In this document: positions 24,598 through 33,508 of the stretch, piece after piece
Layout: each line of letters starts with the position of its first letter
Numbering within the stretch: the stretch's first letter is position 1
DNA from: Acidobacteriota bacterium
GTDB taxonomy: Bacteria > Acidobacteriota > Thermoanaerobaculia > Gp7-AA8
Length of the DNA: 64,000 nt
Assembly: GCA_021325515.1 (NCBI GenBank)
Contig: JAJPHC010000024.1
Coordinates: forward strand, 62,001 to 126,000
Direction: 5' to 3'
The notes under the pieces: generated by a model
Told to the model about the DNA's origin: nothing
Seen by the model: only the letters and a program-made list of their open reading frames with translations
The model's database searches: none
Translations under genes and position numbers: made by a program

Positions 24598-25244
24598 ACG
24601 CGAGCCTCGCGATGACGATCGATCTGCGCCGCCCAGAACGGGAGAATCCAGAGCGAGAGCGTCATCCATGCGACGATCTTTACGTTCGGCGGCGGCGGTC
24701 CCATCAGATTGGTTGCGTAGATCAGCGCGAGGAGACCGGCGAAGATCCAGATTGAGACGGAGCCGGTGCGATCTTTCGCACGCGTCGTGCGAAGGTAGAG
24801 CGCGAAGCCTGCGAGATACATCAGCGATTCGATGAGAATCGCGGCTGCCGGATGGTTCCAGAGGCCGAGGCCCACTTTCGGTCCCGCCGGCCAGAGCGGC
24901 ATGTCGGGCGCGTGCGTGATGAAGTCGAGCACCCAGTGGCTCACGACGAGAAGCGCCACGACGATCGCGCCGCGCGCGAACCGCGTGCGCCACCAGTAGC
25001 CTGCCGCGAACAGCAAGGCCCAGACGATCGACATCAATAGGCTGTGCGACCAGGGGTAGTCATAGAAGTCGAGCGGTGTGAGCTTCGTGTTGCCGGGTGC
25101 GATTCGCACATGCTCGATGCCCAGCAGCAGAAAGATCGGCCAGAGGAGATCGAGCAGGTTCGGAGCCGCGATGAGGATCCCGAGTCCAACGCGCGGTGCG
25201 GCTCGTTTCGCGCCGAAGGAGAGGGCGTCGTGACCGATGAACAT
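24594..25244 (-). CDS. Conserved six-helix membrane protein with paired histidines
   Basis: 216 residues, about six hydrophobic segments. Conserved-looking polar positions are H in FIGHDALSFG, the YDYPWSHSLL motif and SHWVLDFITHAPD. The arrangement resembles DUF457/YdjM-like membrane proteins, sometimes labelled metal-dependent hydrolases; the His/Asp set could bind a metal, but the activity is unproven. It starts the minus-strand operon with the lipid kinase and MFS gene, which hints at lipid or envelope metabolism. Confidence 0.65.
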   Translation of the reverse strand: MFIGHDALSFGAKRAAPRVGLGILIAAPNLLDLLWPIFLLLGIEHVRIAPGNTKLTPLDFYDYPWSHSLLMSIVWALLFAAGYWWRTRFARGAIVVALLVVSHWVLDFITHAPDMPLWPAGPKVGLGLWNHPAAAILIESLMYLAGFALYLRTTRAKDRTGSVSIWIFAGLLALIYATNLMGPPPPNVKIVAWMTLSLWILPFWAAQIDRHREARV

Positions 25245-25298
25245 CGCTCTTCACTTTATGCGGTTGGCGCTGGATTTGCGACTGCCGGTGAGTGGGTC

Positions 25299-25820
25299 AT
25301 GCGCATCGTTACCGCTCTTCTCGTCGTGTCGGCGATCGCGGCGGGTTGTTCCCGCTCCGGCGCACACGCTGAGGCCGCATTCAGCGCGCCGGCGTTTCTC
25401 ATCGCCGTGCAGCGCGCGACGACGTCGCAGGATGGACTCGCGATCCTCGCCGCGCATCGCGGCCGTCTGCCCGAGACGCGGCAGTTGGGCGGCATCATCC
25501 ATCGTGAGGATGGAGAGCTGCGGCGCACGCTTGCCGCACTCGCGAAGAAGAAGAATGTCCCGCTGCCCGACGACCTCGAGTCGAAGAAGGCTGCGCTCGC
25601 GCAGAATCTCGAGATTCTGGCCGGTGAAGTGTTCGATCGAGGTTACGCGCTGGCCGAAGTGCAGGACCTCGCGGCGTTGCGCGCACAACTGGTTCGCGCG
25701 TCGCGATCGGGGGATGCCGACTGCGCCGCATTTGCGAATCGCTATCTGCCGCAGATCGATGAGCAGCGTTCTCTCGCCGCGAATCTCCTCAAGCGGCTCG
25801 GCGGCTCGCCGTTCCATTGA
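25299..25820 (+). CDS. DUF4142-like lipoprotein
   Basis: 173 residues. N-terminus MRIVTALLVVSAIAAGCS has a lipobox with Cys17. The body is helical and resembles the DUF4142 ferritin-like fold, seen in LPDDLESKKAAL and LAGEVFDRGYALAEVQ. No metal ligands are convincing. The ATG at 25299 is preferred over the longer ORF from 25044, whose N-terminus is antisense to the neighbouring membrane protein. Its TGA and the facing TCA of MarC form one TGATCA, so the two genes converge with no gap. Confidence 0.65.
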   Translation: MRIVTALLVVSAIAAGCSRSGAHAEAAFSAPAFLIAVQRATTSQDGLAILAAHRGRLPETRQLGGIIHREDGELRRTLAALAKKKNVPLPDDLESKKAALAQNLEILAGEVFDRGYALAEVQDLAALRAQLVRASRSGDADCAAFANRYLPQIDEQRSLAANLLKRLGGSPFH

Positions 25821-26486
25821 TCACGCCGAGTGCATGATCTCGAGCATCACCGGCTTCACGCCGTTGATGATGAACTGAATGCCGATGGCACCGAGGAGGA
25901 GCGACATGATCTTGGCGAAGACGAGACGGCCGCGATCGCCGATGACGTGCGAGATCGGATCGGCTGCCAGCAGCACGGCGTAGGAAAGCGCGCCCACGGC
26001 GATGATCGCGATCATCACGGCCAGCTTCGCTTCCACGCCGGGGTAGAGGTTGACGAGCACCATGACCGAGCTGATCGCCCCCGGCCCGGAGAGCATCGGC
26101 ACGGCGATGGGGACGACAGCGATCGAAGTCGGATCGATCTCCGCCTTCTTCTGATCGCTGTCCTCCATTCTCTTTTCACCGCCCGCGTTGTACTCGCGGC
26201 GATCGTCATCGACCAGCGTGCGCATCGCGTTCGTCAGGAAGATCACGCCGCCCATGATTTGAAATGCGGGCACCGTGATGCCGAAGAACTTGAAGACGTA
26301 GTTGCCGGCGAGGAGGAATGTCGTGAGCACGACGATGCAGGCGATGCCCGCCACGAGCGCGACGCTCGCCCGCGTTCGCCGCGAGATGCCGCCCGTGAGT
26401 GCGACGAACGACGGAATCACCGCGAGTGGGTTCACCATCGTGATGAGCGCGATGAACGAGAGGATGATGACTTTCGACAGCGGCAT
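25821..26486 (-). CDS. MarC-family integral membrane protein
   Basis: 221 residues, six predicted helices, beginning MPLSKVIILSFIALITMVNP, the conserved MarC N-terminus, with PMLSGPGAISSVMVL as the second hallmark. The family is widespread and of unsettled function, no longer thought to be a multidrug pump. Upstream codons in the same frame (to 26576) are translated repeat DNA and are excluded. Its promoter region is occupied by the GTGCGGACG repeat cluster. Confidence 0.88.
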   Translation of the reverse strand: MPLSKVIILSFIALITMVNPLAVIPSFVALTGGISRRTRASVALVAGIACIVVLTTFLLAGNYVFKFFGITVPAFQIMGGVIFLTNAMRTLVDDDRREYNAGGEKRMEDSDQKKAEIDPTSIAVVPIAVPMLSGPGAISSVMVLVNLYPGVEAKLAVMIAIIAVGALSYAVLLAADPISHVIGDRGRLVFAKIMSLLLGAIGIQFIINGVKPVMLEIMHSA

Positions 26487-26818
26487 GGAAGTGATGATTG
26501 TAAGTGGAGTGCGGACGCCTCGTCCGCACATCGTGATGCTCCCTGTCCTCCGCCGCGGCAAGGGCGAGACCGGCAAGAGGAACCCCGCGCCGTACTGATG
26601 TTAAGAGTGGAGTGCGGACGCCTCGTCCGCACATCGTCAATTCATGTGCGGACGGGGGCGTCCGCACTCCTCCGCCGCGGCAAGGGCGAGACCGGCAAGA
26701 GGATTCCCGCGCCGTACTGATGTTAAGAGTGGAGTGCGGACGCCTCGTCCGCACCCCACGTCGATCATGTGCGGACGAGACGTCCGCACCCCACGTCGAT
26801 CATGTGCGGACGAGGTGG
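26487..26818. repeat. Cluster of GTGCGGACGAGGCGTCCGCAC palindromic repeats with an 87-bp duplication
   Basis: Six copies of a palindrome whose core is GTGCGGACG, a short centre, CGTCCGCAC: about 26506-26529, 26609-26632, 26646-26670, 26731-26754, 26769-26789 and a truncated copy from 26804. An 87-bp block is directly duplicated at 26546-26632 and 26668-26754 with only two mismatches; it also carries GCAAGGGCGAGACCGGCAAGAGG. The cluster fills the gap between marC and addA, and the last copy encodes the C-terminal residues and stop of addA. Another copy lies in the addA frame at 28050-28073. Irregular spacing and palindromic units argue against CRISPR. Confidence 0.9.
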
Positions 26819-29800
26819 TCACTCTCCTCGTCGATGTACCAGACGAGGCCGCCGCATTCGCGGCCGGTGATGGCGGTGATCGCCTCGCAATAGCGCTGCA
26901 CCTGCATCAGATGCTCGTCCGACGGCTTCCCGCTCTTGTAGTCGATGACGATCTCGCGGCCGTTTTCGCGGATGAGCCGGTCGATGCGGCTCTCGCGCTC
27001 CGCGATCCGAACCGGCAGCTCGCGGCCGATCGTCTCCGCCGCGGCGATTCTTCGAAACGTCTCCGAGCGCGCCAGCGTCTGCAGCCGTTGCTTAACCTGC
27101 GAAACGACGGCAGGCGATGCTCCCAGCTCCGCCGCCGCGAGCGCGAGAACGGCAAGCGGATCCGATGCGCCGTCCCACAATTCCAGCACCCGATGCAGAA
27201 GAATGCCGGGCGAGCGATCGCGGCGGACAGGGACATCGAGCACTTCGATCGAAGGCAGCGGAGTGAGCAGCGGCTCCGCGAGCTCGTTCGACGCCAGCTC
27301 CGCTTCGAGCCGCCTGTCGACGAGCCGGCGCCGCGTCCGCATTTCCGCTCCGCGCGCAGCGACTTTCTCGAATGCGACTTCGATTCCGTTCAGCGTCCGC
27401 AGCACGCGCCCTTCTTCCCACCATCCCCCGAACGATTCCTTTGCAAATCCGAAGGCCTCGGCGAGACAACTGAAGAATCCCATCTTCGAGAACGAGCTCG
27501 TGTTGCAGACGAACACGACCTCGCGCTTCGCGCGCGTCACCGCAACGTAGAACAGACGCCGCATCTCCGCCGCCTCGCGGTCGCTGCCGATTTCCCCCAG
27601 CCAGTGCGCGTTGAGCGTTTCGAACTGGCCGCGCATCACGAGCGCTTTTGGCTCTTCCGTCAGGAAGATCTCCGGCGATTTCGTCGGGAAGACGAGGTCG
27701 GGAAGAATGACAGTGCCGAACTCGAGCCCTTTCGCCGCATGCACGGTGAGGATGCGCACCGCATCGCGCGAATCATCGAGCAGCGACGGTTCCATCTCCT
27801 CGGGATCGGCACGGCGGCGCGCGATCTCGTCCACGAACTGGCGCACGGAGCCGCCGCTCTTCTGGTCGTAATCGAAGGCGACGGAGCGAAGATGCTCGAT
27901 GTGGCGCTTCGAGCGAACGCCGTCGGCGGCAGCATCGAAGACCTCCTCGATCCCGGTCGTCTCGATGATGTGATCGATGAGCTGCGTGATCGTGAGCTGA
28001 TGCGATTGCGCGCGGAACGAGTCGAGAACGGCGGTGAACGCGCTCCATTGTGCGGACGAGGCGTCCGCGCTCCGCAACAACCCAGACGCGATCTCCTCAT
28101 CCGTCAGCGCGAAGTAGGGAGTCCTCGCTGCGCTGATCGCCGCGCCGCGATCGAATGGATAGGCGATCGCCCGCAGCACCGCGATGAGATCGACCGGCGC
28201 ACGGCGATCGAGGAACTGCCGCGTCGGCGGCAGCACATAGTCGATCCCGTATCGATCGAGCGTGTCGAGATAGTCGTCGATCTTCGTGAGGCGGCGAAAG
28301 AGAATCGCGTATTGCCGCAGTTCCCCGCCGCGCGCGCGGATCCACTCGGCGATCGACTCCGCCTCACAGAAATGGCGGTCGCCCTTTTCGTCGTGCTCCG
28401 CGTGCAGAAACGTGATCGGCGCGTCGATGGAGGAAGTGGCCTCCGGGCGCCCGGCGCGCAGCTTGTGGTAGCGCGGACGGAAGACGTTCACGTCATCCGG
28501 AAGCTCGGGAAAGAGGATCGTGAAGAGCTCGTTGATCGCCTCCAGCAGTCGCGGATCGCTTCGATATTGATCGCGGATAATGCGATGCTCGGCGCCATGC
28601 GCGATGAGCTGCTGCGTCATCTGCGCGTACGTCTCCGGATCGGCGCGGCGGAATCCGTAGATCGACTGCTTCGGGTCGCCGACGACGATCGTTTTCCCCG
28701 GCACGAGCTCGCCGTAGCGATCGCGCGCCAGCCGGTCGATGATGCGTGCCTGCGTCCGGTCCGTGTCCTGAAACTCATCGACGAACAGGTAGTCGAACTG
28801 GCCGCGGATCTGTTCGAGCACTGCGTCGTCGTCGAGCAGCTTCAGCGTGCGCACGAGGAGATCGTCGAAGTCGACGACGCCGAGCTTCTGCTTCTCCGCA
28901 TCGAGAAAGGCGATGAAGCGCTCCGCCATCGACAGCAGCGCGAGCGCCGCACGGTGGCTGACGAGGACGTCGTACATCGACGCATCCTTCTTTTCCGAAG
29001 GACCGCGAAGGATTTTCAGCGCGGCGGCAACGCGTTCGTTGGCGCGCCCCTTCGGCAGATTGCGCGCACGGATCTCCGGCGCGATCGGCTCGAGGTATTC
29101 GATCCAGTGATCGATCGATCCGCGCGTGGGCGGATGCGCCGCGACCCAGCGGCCGATCGCGCCGTCAGGCACGGACTGCAGCGCGGCGATCAGCCGGTCC
29201 TCGAGCTGCGTGAAATCCGAGCCCGCCGCGGCGCGCTCGAAAACGAGGTCGCGGCGCTCGGCGAGCGAGAAGATCGCGTCGCGGATCTGAAAGAGATAGC
29301 CGCTGTGCCGCAGGAGGAACGACCATTCCTCCAGCGTTTCCTCCGCGGGATGCAGCCGCGTCTCTTCATCGACCCACGCGTCGTAGAGCTGCGAGTGGAG
29401 CAGGGAACGCTCGAAGCCTTCGATGATCTTGAAGCGCGGATCGAGTCCTGCTTCGATCGGGAATTGCCGCAGCAGCGACTGGCAGAAAGAGTGGATCGTC
29501 TGCGACCGCAGCGAATCGATGCGCTCGAGCTGCGTGGCGCATGCGCGCTGCCACTCGGCGCGGCGATCGGGCGGCACGGCCAGCAGCGGGTTCGGAGAGC
29601 CGGCGGGCCAGACGACCTCTCCGCCGCGCGAGAAGCTCTCCTCCAGCTCGATCATCGCTTCGCGAATGCGGTCCGCGATTTCGCCCGCTGCCTTCTCCGT
29701 GAAGGTGACGAGCACGATCCGCTCCGGCGCGAGCGCTTCGTTCTCCAGCATCAGCTTCAGCACTTCGCCGACGATCGCCGTCGTCTTGCCGGTGCCGGCG

Positions 29801-29871
29801 CCGGCCTCGATCACGAGGTTGCGCCGCGTCGCGGCCGGCCGCGGTGTGAAGAGAGAAAGTTGTGAGGTCAT
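26800..29871 (-). CDS. addA: UvrD-like helicase/nuclease, AddA-type
   Basis: 1,023 residues. Superfamily 1 helicase motifs in order: Walker A EAGAGTGKTTAIV, motif Ia LVTFTEKAAGEI, Walker B VDEFQDTDRTQ, motif III GDPKQSIYGFRRAD, motif V ILTVHAAKGLEF and motif VI YVAVTRAKREV. The C-terminus carries a RecB-family nuclease motif (EIVIDYKSGK then QVQRYCEAI). With the next gene it forms an AddAB-type double-strand-break resection enzyme. A GTGCGGACG repeat is inserted in frame (about 28050-28073, protein RSADASSAQW), and the last residues H-L-V-R-T plus the TGA lie in another repeat copy. ATGA overlap with addB. Confidence 0.9.
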   Translation of the reverse strand: MTSQLSLFTPRPAATRRNLVIEAGAGTGKTTAIVGEVLKLMLENEALAPERIVLVTFTEKAAGEIADRIREAMIELEESFSRGGEVVWPAGSPNPLLAVPPDRRAEWQRACATQLERIDSLRSQTIHSFCQSLLRQFPIEAGLDPRFKIIEGFERSLLHSQLYDAWVDEETRLHPAEETLEEWSFLLRHSGYLFQIRDAIFSLAERRDLVFERAAAGSDFTQLEDRLIAALQSVPDGAIGRWVAAHPPTRGSIDHWIEYLEPIAPEIRARNLPKGRANERVAAALKILRGPSEKKDASMYDVLVSHRAALALLSMAERFIAFLDAEKQKLGVVDFDDLLVRTLKLLDDDAVLEQIRGQFDYLFVDEFQDTDRTQARIIDRLARDRYGELVPGKTIVVGDPKQSIYGFRRADPETYAQMTQQLIAHGAEHRIIRDQYRSDPRLLEAINELFTILFPELPDDVNVFRPRYHKLRAGRPEATSSIDAPITFLHAEHDEKGDRHFCEAESIAEWIRARGGELRQYAILFRRLTKIDDYLDTLDRYGIDYVLPPTRQFLDRRAPVDLIAVLRAIAYPFDRGAAISAARTPYFALTDEEIASGLLRSADASSAQWSAFTAVLDSFRAQSHQLTITQLIDHIIETTGIEEVFDAAADGVRSKRHIEHLRSVAFDYDQKSGGSVRQFVDEIARRRADPEEMEPSLLDDSRDAVRILTVHAAKGLEFGTVILPDLVFPTKSPEIFLTEEPKALVMRGQFETLNAHWLGEIGSDREAAEMRRLFYVAVTRAKREVVFVCNTSSFSKMGFFSCLAEAFGFAKESFGGWWEEGRVLRTLNGIEVAFEKVAARGAEMRTRRRLVDRRLEAELASNELAEPLLTPLPSIEVLDVPVRRDRSPGILLHRVLELWDGASDPLAVLALAAAELGASPAVVSQVKQRLQTLARSETFRRIAAAETIGRELPVRIAERESRIDRLIRENGREIVIDYKSGKPSDEHLMQVQRYCEAITAITGRECGGLVWYIDEESDHLVRT
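28050..28073. repeat. GTGCGGACG-family palindrome inside the addA frame
   Basis: GTGCGGACGAGGCGTCCGC followed by GCTCC, differing from the intergenic copies at one base near the end. It is read in frame on the minus strand and adds about eight residues between helicase motifs, without a stop or frameshift. Confidence 0.75.
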
Positions 29872-32576
29872 GCGAGAAGCGTCCGCGGATCCTTGTACTG
29901 CGTGACGGCGTACTTCTCCTCCGGTTCATGCTTCGTGCGGCAGGAGTGATTCACGGGACAGTACTTGCAGGAGTTGAAATCCTCGTCGCGCTCGTTGGGG
30001 AACGCCGGGAACCGTCCCTGGCTGATCGCGTTCGCGAAGAGGTCGAGCGTTTCGGTGATGCCCGCGCGCTTCTCCGCGAGGTCGAACTCGAACGAGGAAG
30101 GCCGCAGCCCCGCGACGAGCGGCTTGATCGCGCCGCGGACATCCTCGTTCTGCAGAAAGCGCGACGCGGCCATCGCATACAGCGCGAGCTGGAGACGCAC
30201 GCCGCGATCGATCTTGTCGGCGAGCTTCTGATGCCGCGTCGCCTTGCCCGATTTGTAGTCGACGACGCGAAGGCGTCCCGCGCCGGCATCGATGCGATCG
30301 ATCGAGCCTTCCACGCGAATCGGTGTGCCGGCCGCGTCGATGATGAACGGCTCCGGATGATCCGCGTTCCCGCGGGCCGCGTACTTCGATCCGAAGCGGA
30401 ACTCGAAGTACTTCGGCAGCAGGTTCTGCTCGGAGAGATCGGCGAAGTCTCGCGCGATGAAATCGCGGAGGATTCGCTTCGTCGTGCCGCGCTCGATCGT
30501 CCGCATCGTACGGTTGAACGGCGGCACTTTCTCTTCGATCTCGTCGAATGCGGCGTCGACCAGCGACTCGAGCTTCGACACGAGCTCGCGCGGCAGCATC
30601 GGCAGGCCTTGCGCGGCGTCGATGATCTCCTCGCGTCTCAGCGAACGATAGAACCGCTCGAGGATCCGATGGTCGAGCGTTCCCTTGTCGCGATGGTTGA
30701 TCTGCAGCTCGCGCTCCGGATCGTCGATGTCGGTGACGGCGAGGATGCGCTTGAGGAGAAATTTCTGAGGGCATTCGCCGAAGTCCTCGAGGTGTGTCGG
30801 CGTGACTGCCGCAAGCTGTTCGGCGAAGTGAGAGCGGAGAGCAGGAGAGGTGAAGTAGCCGTCGAACACGCTCGCCGTGCCGGATCTCGAAAGAAGCTGC
30901 AGCTGTCGCGTGCGGGACGTAGGCCGGATCGTGCGGATGGGACTGACGGAACGGATGGCACCGGAGAGATACCGCGATTTTCTCAGCACTTTTCCGAAGC
31001 CATCGCTCTTCGCGTACGACGCCGTCACCTGTTCGCCGGCTGTCGCCGCGATGCTGAAGAGCAGTTTCTCTTCCTCTCGTCCCGTTCCGATCTCGCGCAG
31101 GCCCAGCAGGCGGCGATCGCCGTCGGGCAGCAGCGGATCTGCCGTGCGCCGCTGCGGGAAGAGCTCGTCCTGCGCTCGGGCGATGAAGAGGTGCTCGAAC
31201 GTCCGGCCGCGCAGTTTCATCACGTCGCCGAAGAATACGTTTCCCGGCGCGCGCGTCGCGAGCGTTCGTTGTTCCAGCGCATCGATGACCGCGGCGTTGT
31301 CGAAGCGGATCTTCCATGCCGCGGCGCGGCGGAAGATTTCCGCGACAGCCGCCACTTCGTCGATCGCTGCGAGATCCCGCTCGGTCTCGAAGCGGAAGAG
31401 CGCGCTCGCGCGATCCAGCAGTTCGACGGCCGGCGTTTCGGTGATCGTCTCGAGCTCTGCGACGAGTGCGATGTAGTCGTCGACCGCGTGTCTCGTGCCG
31501 CGCAGGAGGCGCAGCTCGTCGCTGGTGCCGGCGGCGATGCGCGCTCGCCGCGTCTCGGCATCCGCTTCATCGACGCGAATCCGCGTCCTGACGCGCAGAC
31601 CGTCGCGAATCAGCTCGAGGACTTCCGCGCGCGGAAAGCCGAGCTCGCGCAGTTTCATGAGGCGGACGAGCGAGCGGCCGATGCGGTGCGCGATCAGCGG
31701 CGTCTCCTCTTCGCACGTCGTGCCGAAGCCGCGCGCCGCGGCGAAGCGGTTCACGAGGCGGGCGTCATACGGATCGATCGCACGCGCGGTGATGCCGATC
31801 GCGTTCGGCGCAACGCCGGCATCGAGCAGCCGGCGCACTTCCTCGCAGATCGATTCCAGCTCCGTGTGCCGCGTGTCGTACTCGTCGATGCGCGGTGCGG
31901 GAGGCTCCGAGGCGATGTCGGGAACGTAGAGGATGGAGGGGGAGATCGCGTCGATCAGCCGCCGCTGCATGCCGGTCATGTCGTAGAAGCCGGCGACGAT
32001 CTGCGGCGGCAGTGTCGATTTCGGCGCGAGTGCTGCTGCGCGATCCAGGAGATCGGCGGCGTCGATCGCGCCGAGCTTCGCGATCAGGCGCTCGTACTCG
32101 TACCAGACGCGGAGAATCGTGCGTGTGCGCCGCGCGTTTCGCAGCGATCGCTCCGCGCTGCGGATTCTGCGCTCGAGAACGACGAGCGTGAATCCGCTGT
32201 CGCGCACGTCGCGGTAGGAGCGCTCGAGCATCGAAGCGATGCCGCGGCTCTCGAGCATCGCATCGTCGACGAGCCGCACCGCGGCGCGCATCGCGAGGCG
32301 GCGCTCACCATCAGAAGGAAGGCGCGGAAACTCGCCCGCTCCGTTCACGATGCGGCGCGCAAGCGTCTCCAGTGTCTGGATCTGCAGTCCCGCGACGCCG
32401 TTCGGAATCGCGGCGAGCAGCTCGCGCGTGATCGCGCTGGCGAGGCCGCCTGATGCCACGACGACCTCTTCGTCCCATGGCGAAAGAGGCTCCCGACCGG
32501 CGCGTGCCGCGGCAAGGCGGCTCGCGATTTCGCTGGCAATTTGACGATAGGGCGCGCGGCGGAGGGACGAGGACAT
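29868..32576 (-). CDS. addB: AddB-type PD-(D/E)XK nuclease with Fe-S cluster
   Basis: About 902 residues from the ATG at 32576; an in-frame GTG at 32588 is an alternative. The N-terminal half is a degenerate helicase-like region without a Walker A. The C-terminal third has the RecB-type nuclease motif (GSIDRIDAGAGRLRVVDYKS) and four cysteines for a [4Fe-4S] cluster: one in DFGECPQKF and three in NSCKYCPVNHSC, as in Bacillus AddB. It pairs with AddA in recombination-linked end processing. About 28 bp of a GATGGGACTGA-type repeat (30936-30964) are in frame in the middle of the protein. A TAAAAT hexamer at 32589-32594 suggests a near-leaderless transcript. Confidence 0.82.
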   Translation of the reverse strand: MSSSLRRAPYRQIASEIASRLAAARAGREPLSPWDEEVVVASGGLASAITRELLAAIPNGVAGLQIQTLETLARRIVNGAGEFPRLPSDGERRLAMRAAVRLVDDAMLESRGIASMLERSYRDVRDSGFTLVVLERRIRSAERSLRNARRTRTILRVWYEYERLIAKLGAIDAADLLDRAAALAPKSTLPPQIVAGFYDMTGMQRRLIDAISPSILYVPDIASEPPAPRIDEYDTRHTELESICEEVRRLLDAGVAPNAIGITARAIDPYDARLVNRFAAARGFGTTCEEETPLIAHRIGRSLVRLMKLRELGFPRAEVLELIRDGLRVRTRIRVDEADAETRRARIAAGTSDELRLLRGTRHAVDDYIALVAELETITETPAVELLDRASALFRFETERDLAAIDEVAAVAEIFRRAAAWKIRFDNAAVIDALEQRTLATRAPGNVFFGDVMKLRGRTFEHLFIARAQDELFPQRRTADPLLPDGDRRLLGLREIGTGREEEKLLFSIAATAGEQVTASYAKSDGFGKVLRKSRYLSGAIRSVSPIRTIRPTSRTRQLQLLSRSGTASVFDGYFTSPALRSHFAEQLAAVTPTHLEDFGECPQKFLLKRILAVTDIDDPERELQINHRDKGTLDHRILERFYRSLRREEIIDAAQGLPMLPRELVSKLESLVDAAFDEIEEKVPPFNRTMRTIERGTTKRILRDFIARDFADLSEQNLLPKYFEFRFGSKYAARGNADHPEPFIIDAAGTPIRVEGSIDRIDAGAGRLRVVDYKSGKATRHQKLADKIDRGVRLQLALYAMAASRFLQNEDVRGAIKPLVAGLRPSSFEFDLAEKRAGITETLDLFANAISQGRFPAFPNERDEDFNSCKYCPVNHSCRTKHEPEEKYAVTQYKDPRTLLA
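30936..30964. repeat. GATGGGACTGA-type repeat inside the addB frame
   Basis: About 25 of 28 positions match the repeat tract downstream of the giant secreted protein gene (52967-52996 region). On the minus strand it encodes part of G-A-I-R-S-V-S-P-I-R-T-I-R-P, between the helicase-like and nuclease parts of AddB. Being a multiple of three it keeps the frame. Confidence 0.6.
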
Positions 32577-32645
32577 TGAGTTATTCACATTTTATCCGCA
32601 AGGAGCGGCATGAATCGCGCAATCTCCGACGCATAATGCGCTTCC

Positions 32646-33119
32646 ATGGGCAAACGCGACGTCCGCGTGATCGTCGTTCGCAAGCGTGTCACCGCGCTGC
32701 TGCTCGTCGCCGTGTCGGCTGCGATGCTGGCGCTCGTCTGGTATCTCTCAGGAAAGACGTATGCGAGCGAGAGCCGGGGCGCGGTCGAGGAAGCGCAGAC
32801 GCTGCTGCACTTTCACGCATCGTCCGACACCAGGCTGATCGCGGCGTCGATGCCGCTTCTTGCCGACGTGCTGGCGTTCCTCCCCTGGGGGTTTCTCGCG
32901 TTCATGCTGGTGAATCGCGAGGGACGGCCGCGCTCGCGCTGCTATCTCATCGCCGGCGCGGGTGCCCTTCTGTTCGCTCTGGCGATGGAGACATGGCAAT
33001 TCCTTCTTCCGACTCGTGTCACGAGCTATGGCGACGCAATCTTCAACTGCGCGGGCGCGATGCTGGGCGCCGCACTCGCGCACGCGCGCGTCTGTGTACA
33101 GTTCCGCTTCGTTGTTTAG
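32646..33119 (+). CDS. VanZ-like family membrane protein
   Basis: 157 residues with about four hydrophobic segments. VanZ-family landmarks are DVLAFLPWGFLAF and ETWQFLLPTRVTSYGDAIFN followed by CAGAMLGAAL, with the conserved E-x2-Q, R and D-x3-N positions. VanZ confers low teicoplanin resistance in enterococci, but most family members have unknown roles. The gene is divergent from addB across 69 bp. A CATAAT hexamer at 32632-32637 ends eight bases before the ATG, suggesting a leaderless transcript. Confidence 0.8.
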   Translation: MGKRDVRVIVVRKRVTALLLVAVSAAMLALVWYLSGKTYASESRGAVEEAQTLLHFHASSDTRLIAASMPLLADVLAFLPWGFLAFMLVNREGRPRSRCYLIAGAGALLFALAMETWQFLLPTRVTSYGDAIFNCAGAMLGAALAHARVCVQFRFVV

Positions 33120-33136
33120 ATGTCGCCTGATCAGTC

Positions 33137-33508
33137 ATGGCCATGATTCTCATTGTCGAAGATGATCCGAATGTCGCCCGCCTGGTGGGCCTGGTGCTGA
33201 CGCGCAACGGGCATCAGTCCGAAGTCGTGTCGGATGGCGACGCCGCGCTGCGGCGCGTGCGCGAGATCCGCCCGGACATCATTTTTGCTGACCTCGGTAT
33301 CAAGGGAATGTCGGGCCAGACTCTCTGCTCGACGCTGAAGAGTGAGGAAGCCACGCGATCGATTCCCTACATCATCCTCTCCGGCGACCGCGATCTCGCT
33401 GAAAAGGCTCAGGACTGCGGCGCCGACGACTACATGGGCAAACCTTTTGAATTCGATGATCTCCTTCGACTCGTAGCCAAATATGCTCAAAGCCGAACGA
33501 CCGATTGA
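33137..33508 (+). CDS. Single-domain response regulator
   Basis: 123 residues, receiver domain only. Acidic pocket E8-D9-D10, phospho-acceptor D52 (IIFADLGIKGMSG), conserved K102 (MGKPFEF). No output domain and no kinase beside it. The following gene begins 26 bp before this stop in another frame, so the two are translationally coupled; the partner is a tail-anchored membrane protein, the likely target or effector. Confidence 0.85.
   Translation: MAMILIVEDDPNVARLVGLVLTRNGHQSEVVSDGDAALRRVREIRPDIIFADLGIKGMSGQTLCSTLKSEEATRSIPYIILSGDRDLAEKAQDCGADDYMGKPFEFDDLLRLVAKYAQSRTTD

Noticed and set aside
26506-26818. Possible CRISPR array
   Set aside because: Units are palindromic, unevenly spaced, occur in both orientations and inside genes, and part of the spacing is itself duplicated; no cas genes nearby.
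26644-32453. Very long plus-strand ORFs (26644-29865 and 29862-32453) opposite the helicase-nuclease genes
   Set aside because: They are antisense shadows produced by high GC content; their translations are Arg/Leu/Asp/His-rich with no domain, whereas the minus strand shows complete helicase and nuclease motifs.
32748-33083. Minus-strand ORF opposite the VanZ-like gene
   Set aside because: Shadow frame without motifs; the plus frame has conserved VanZ residues.
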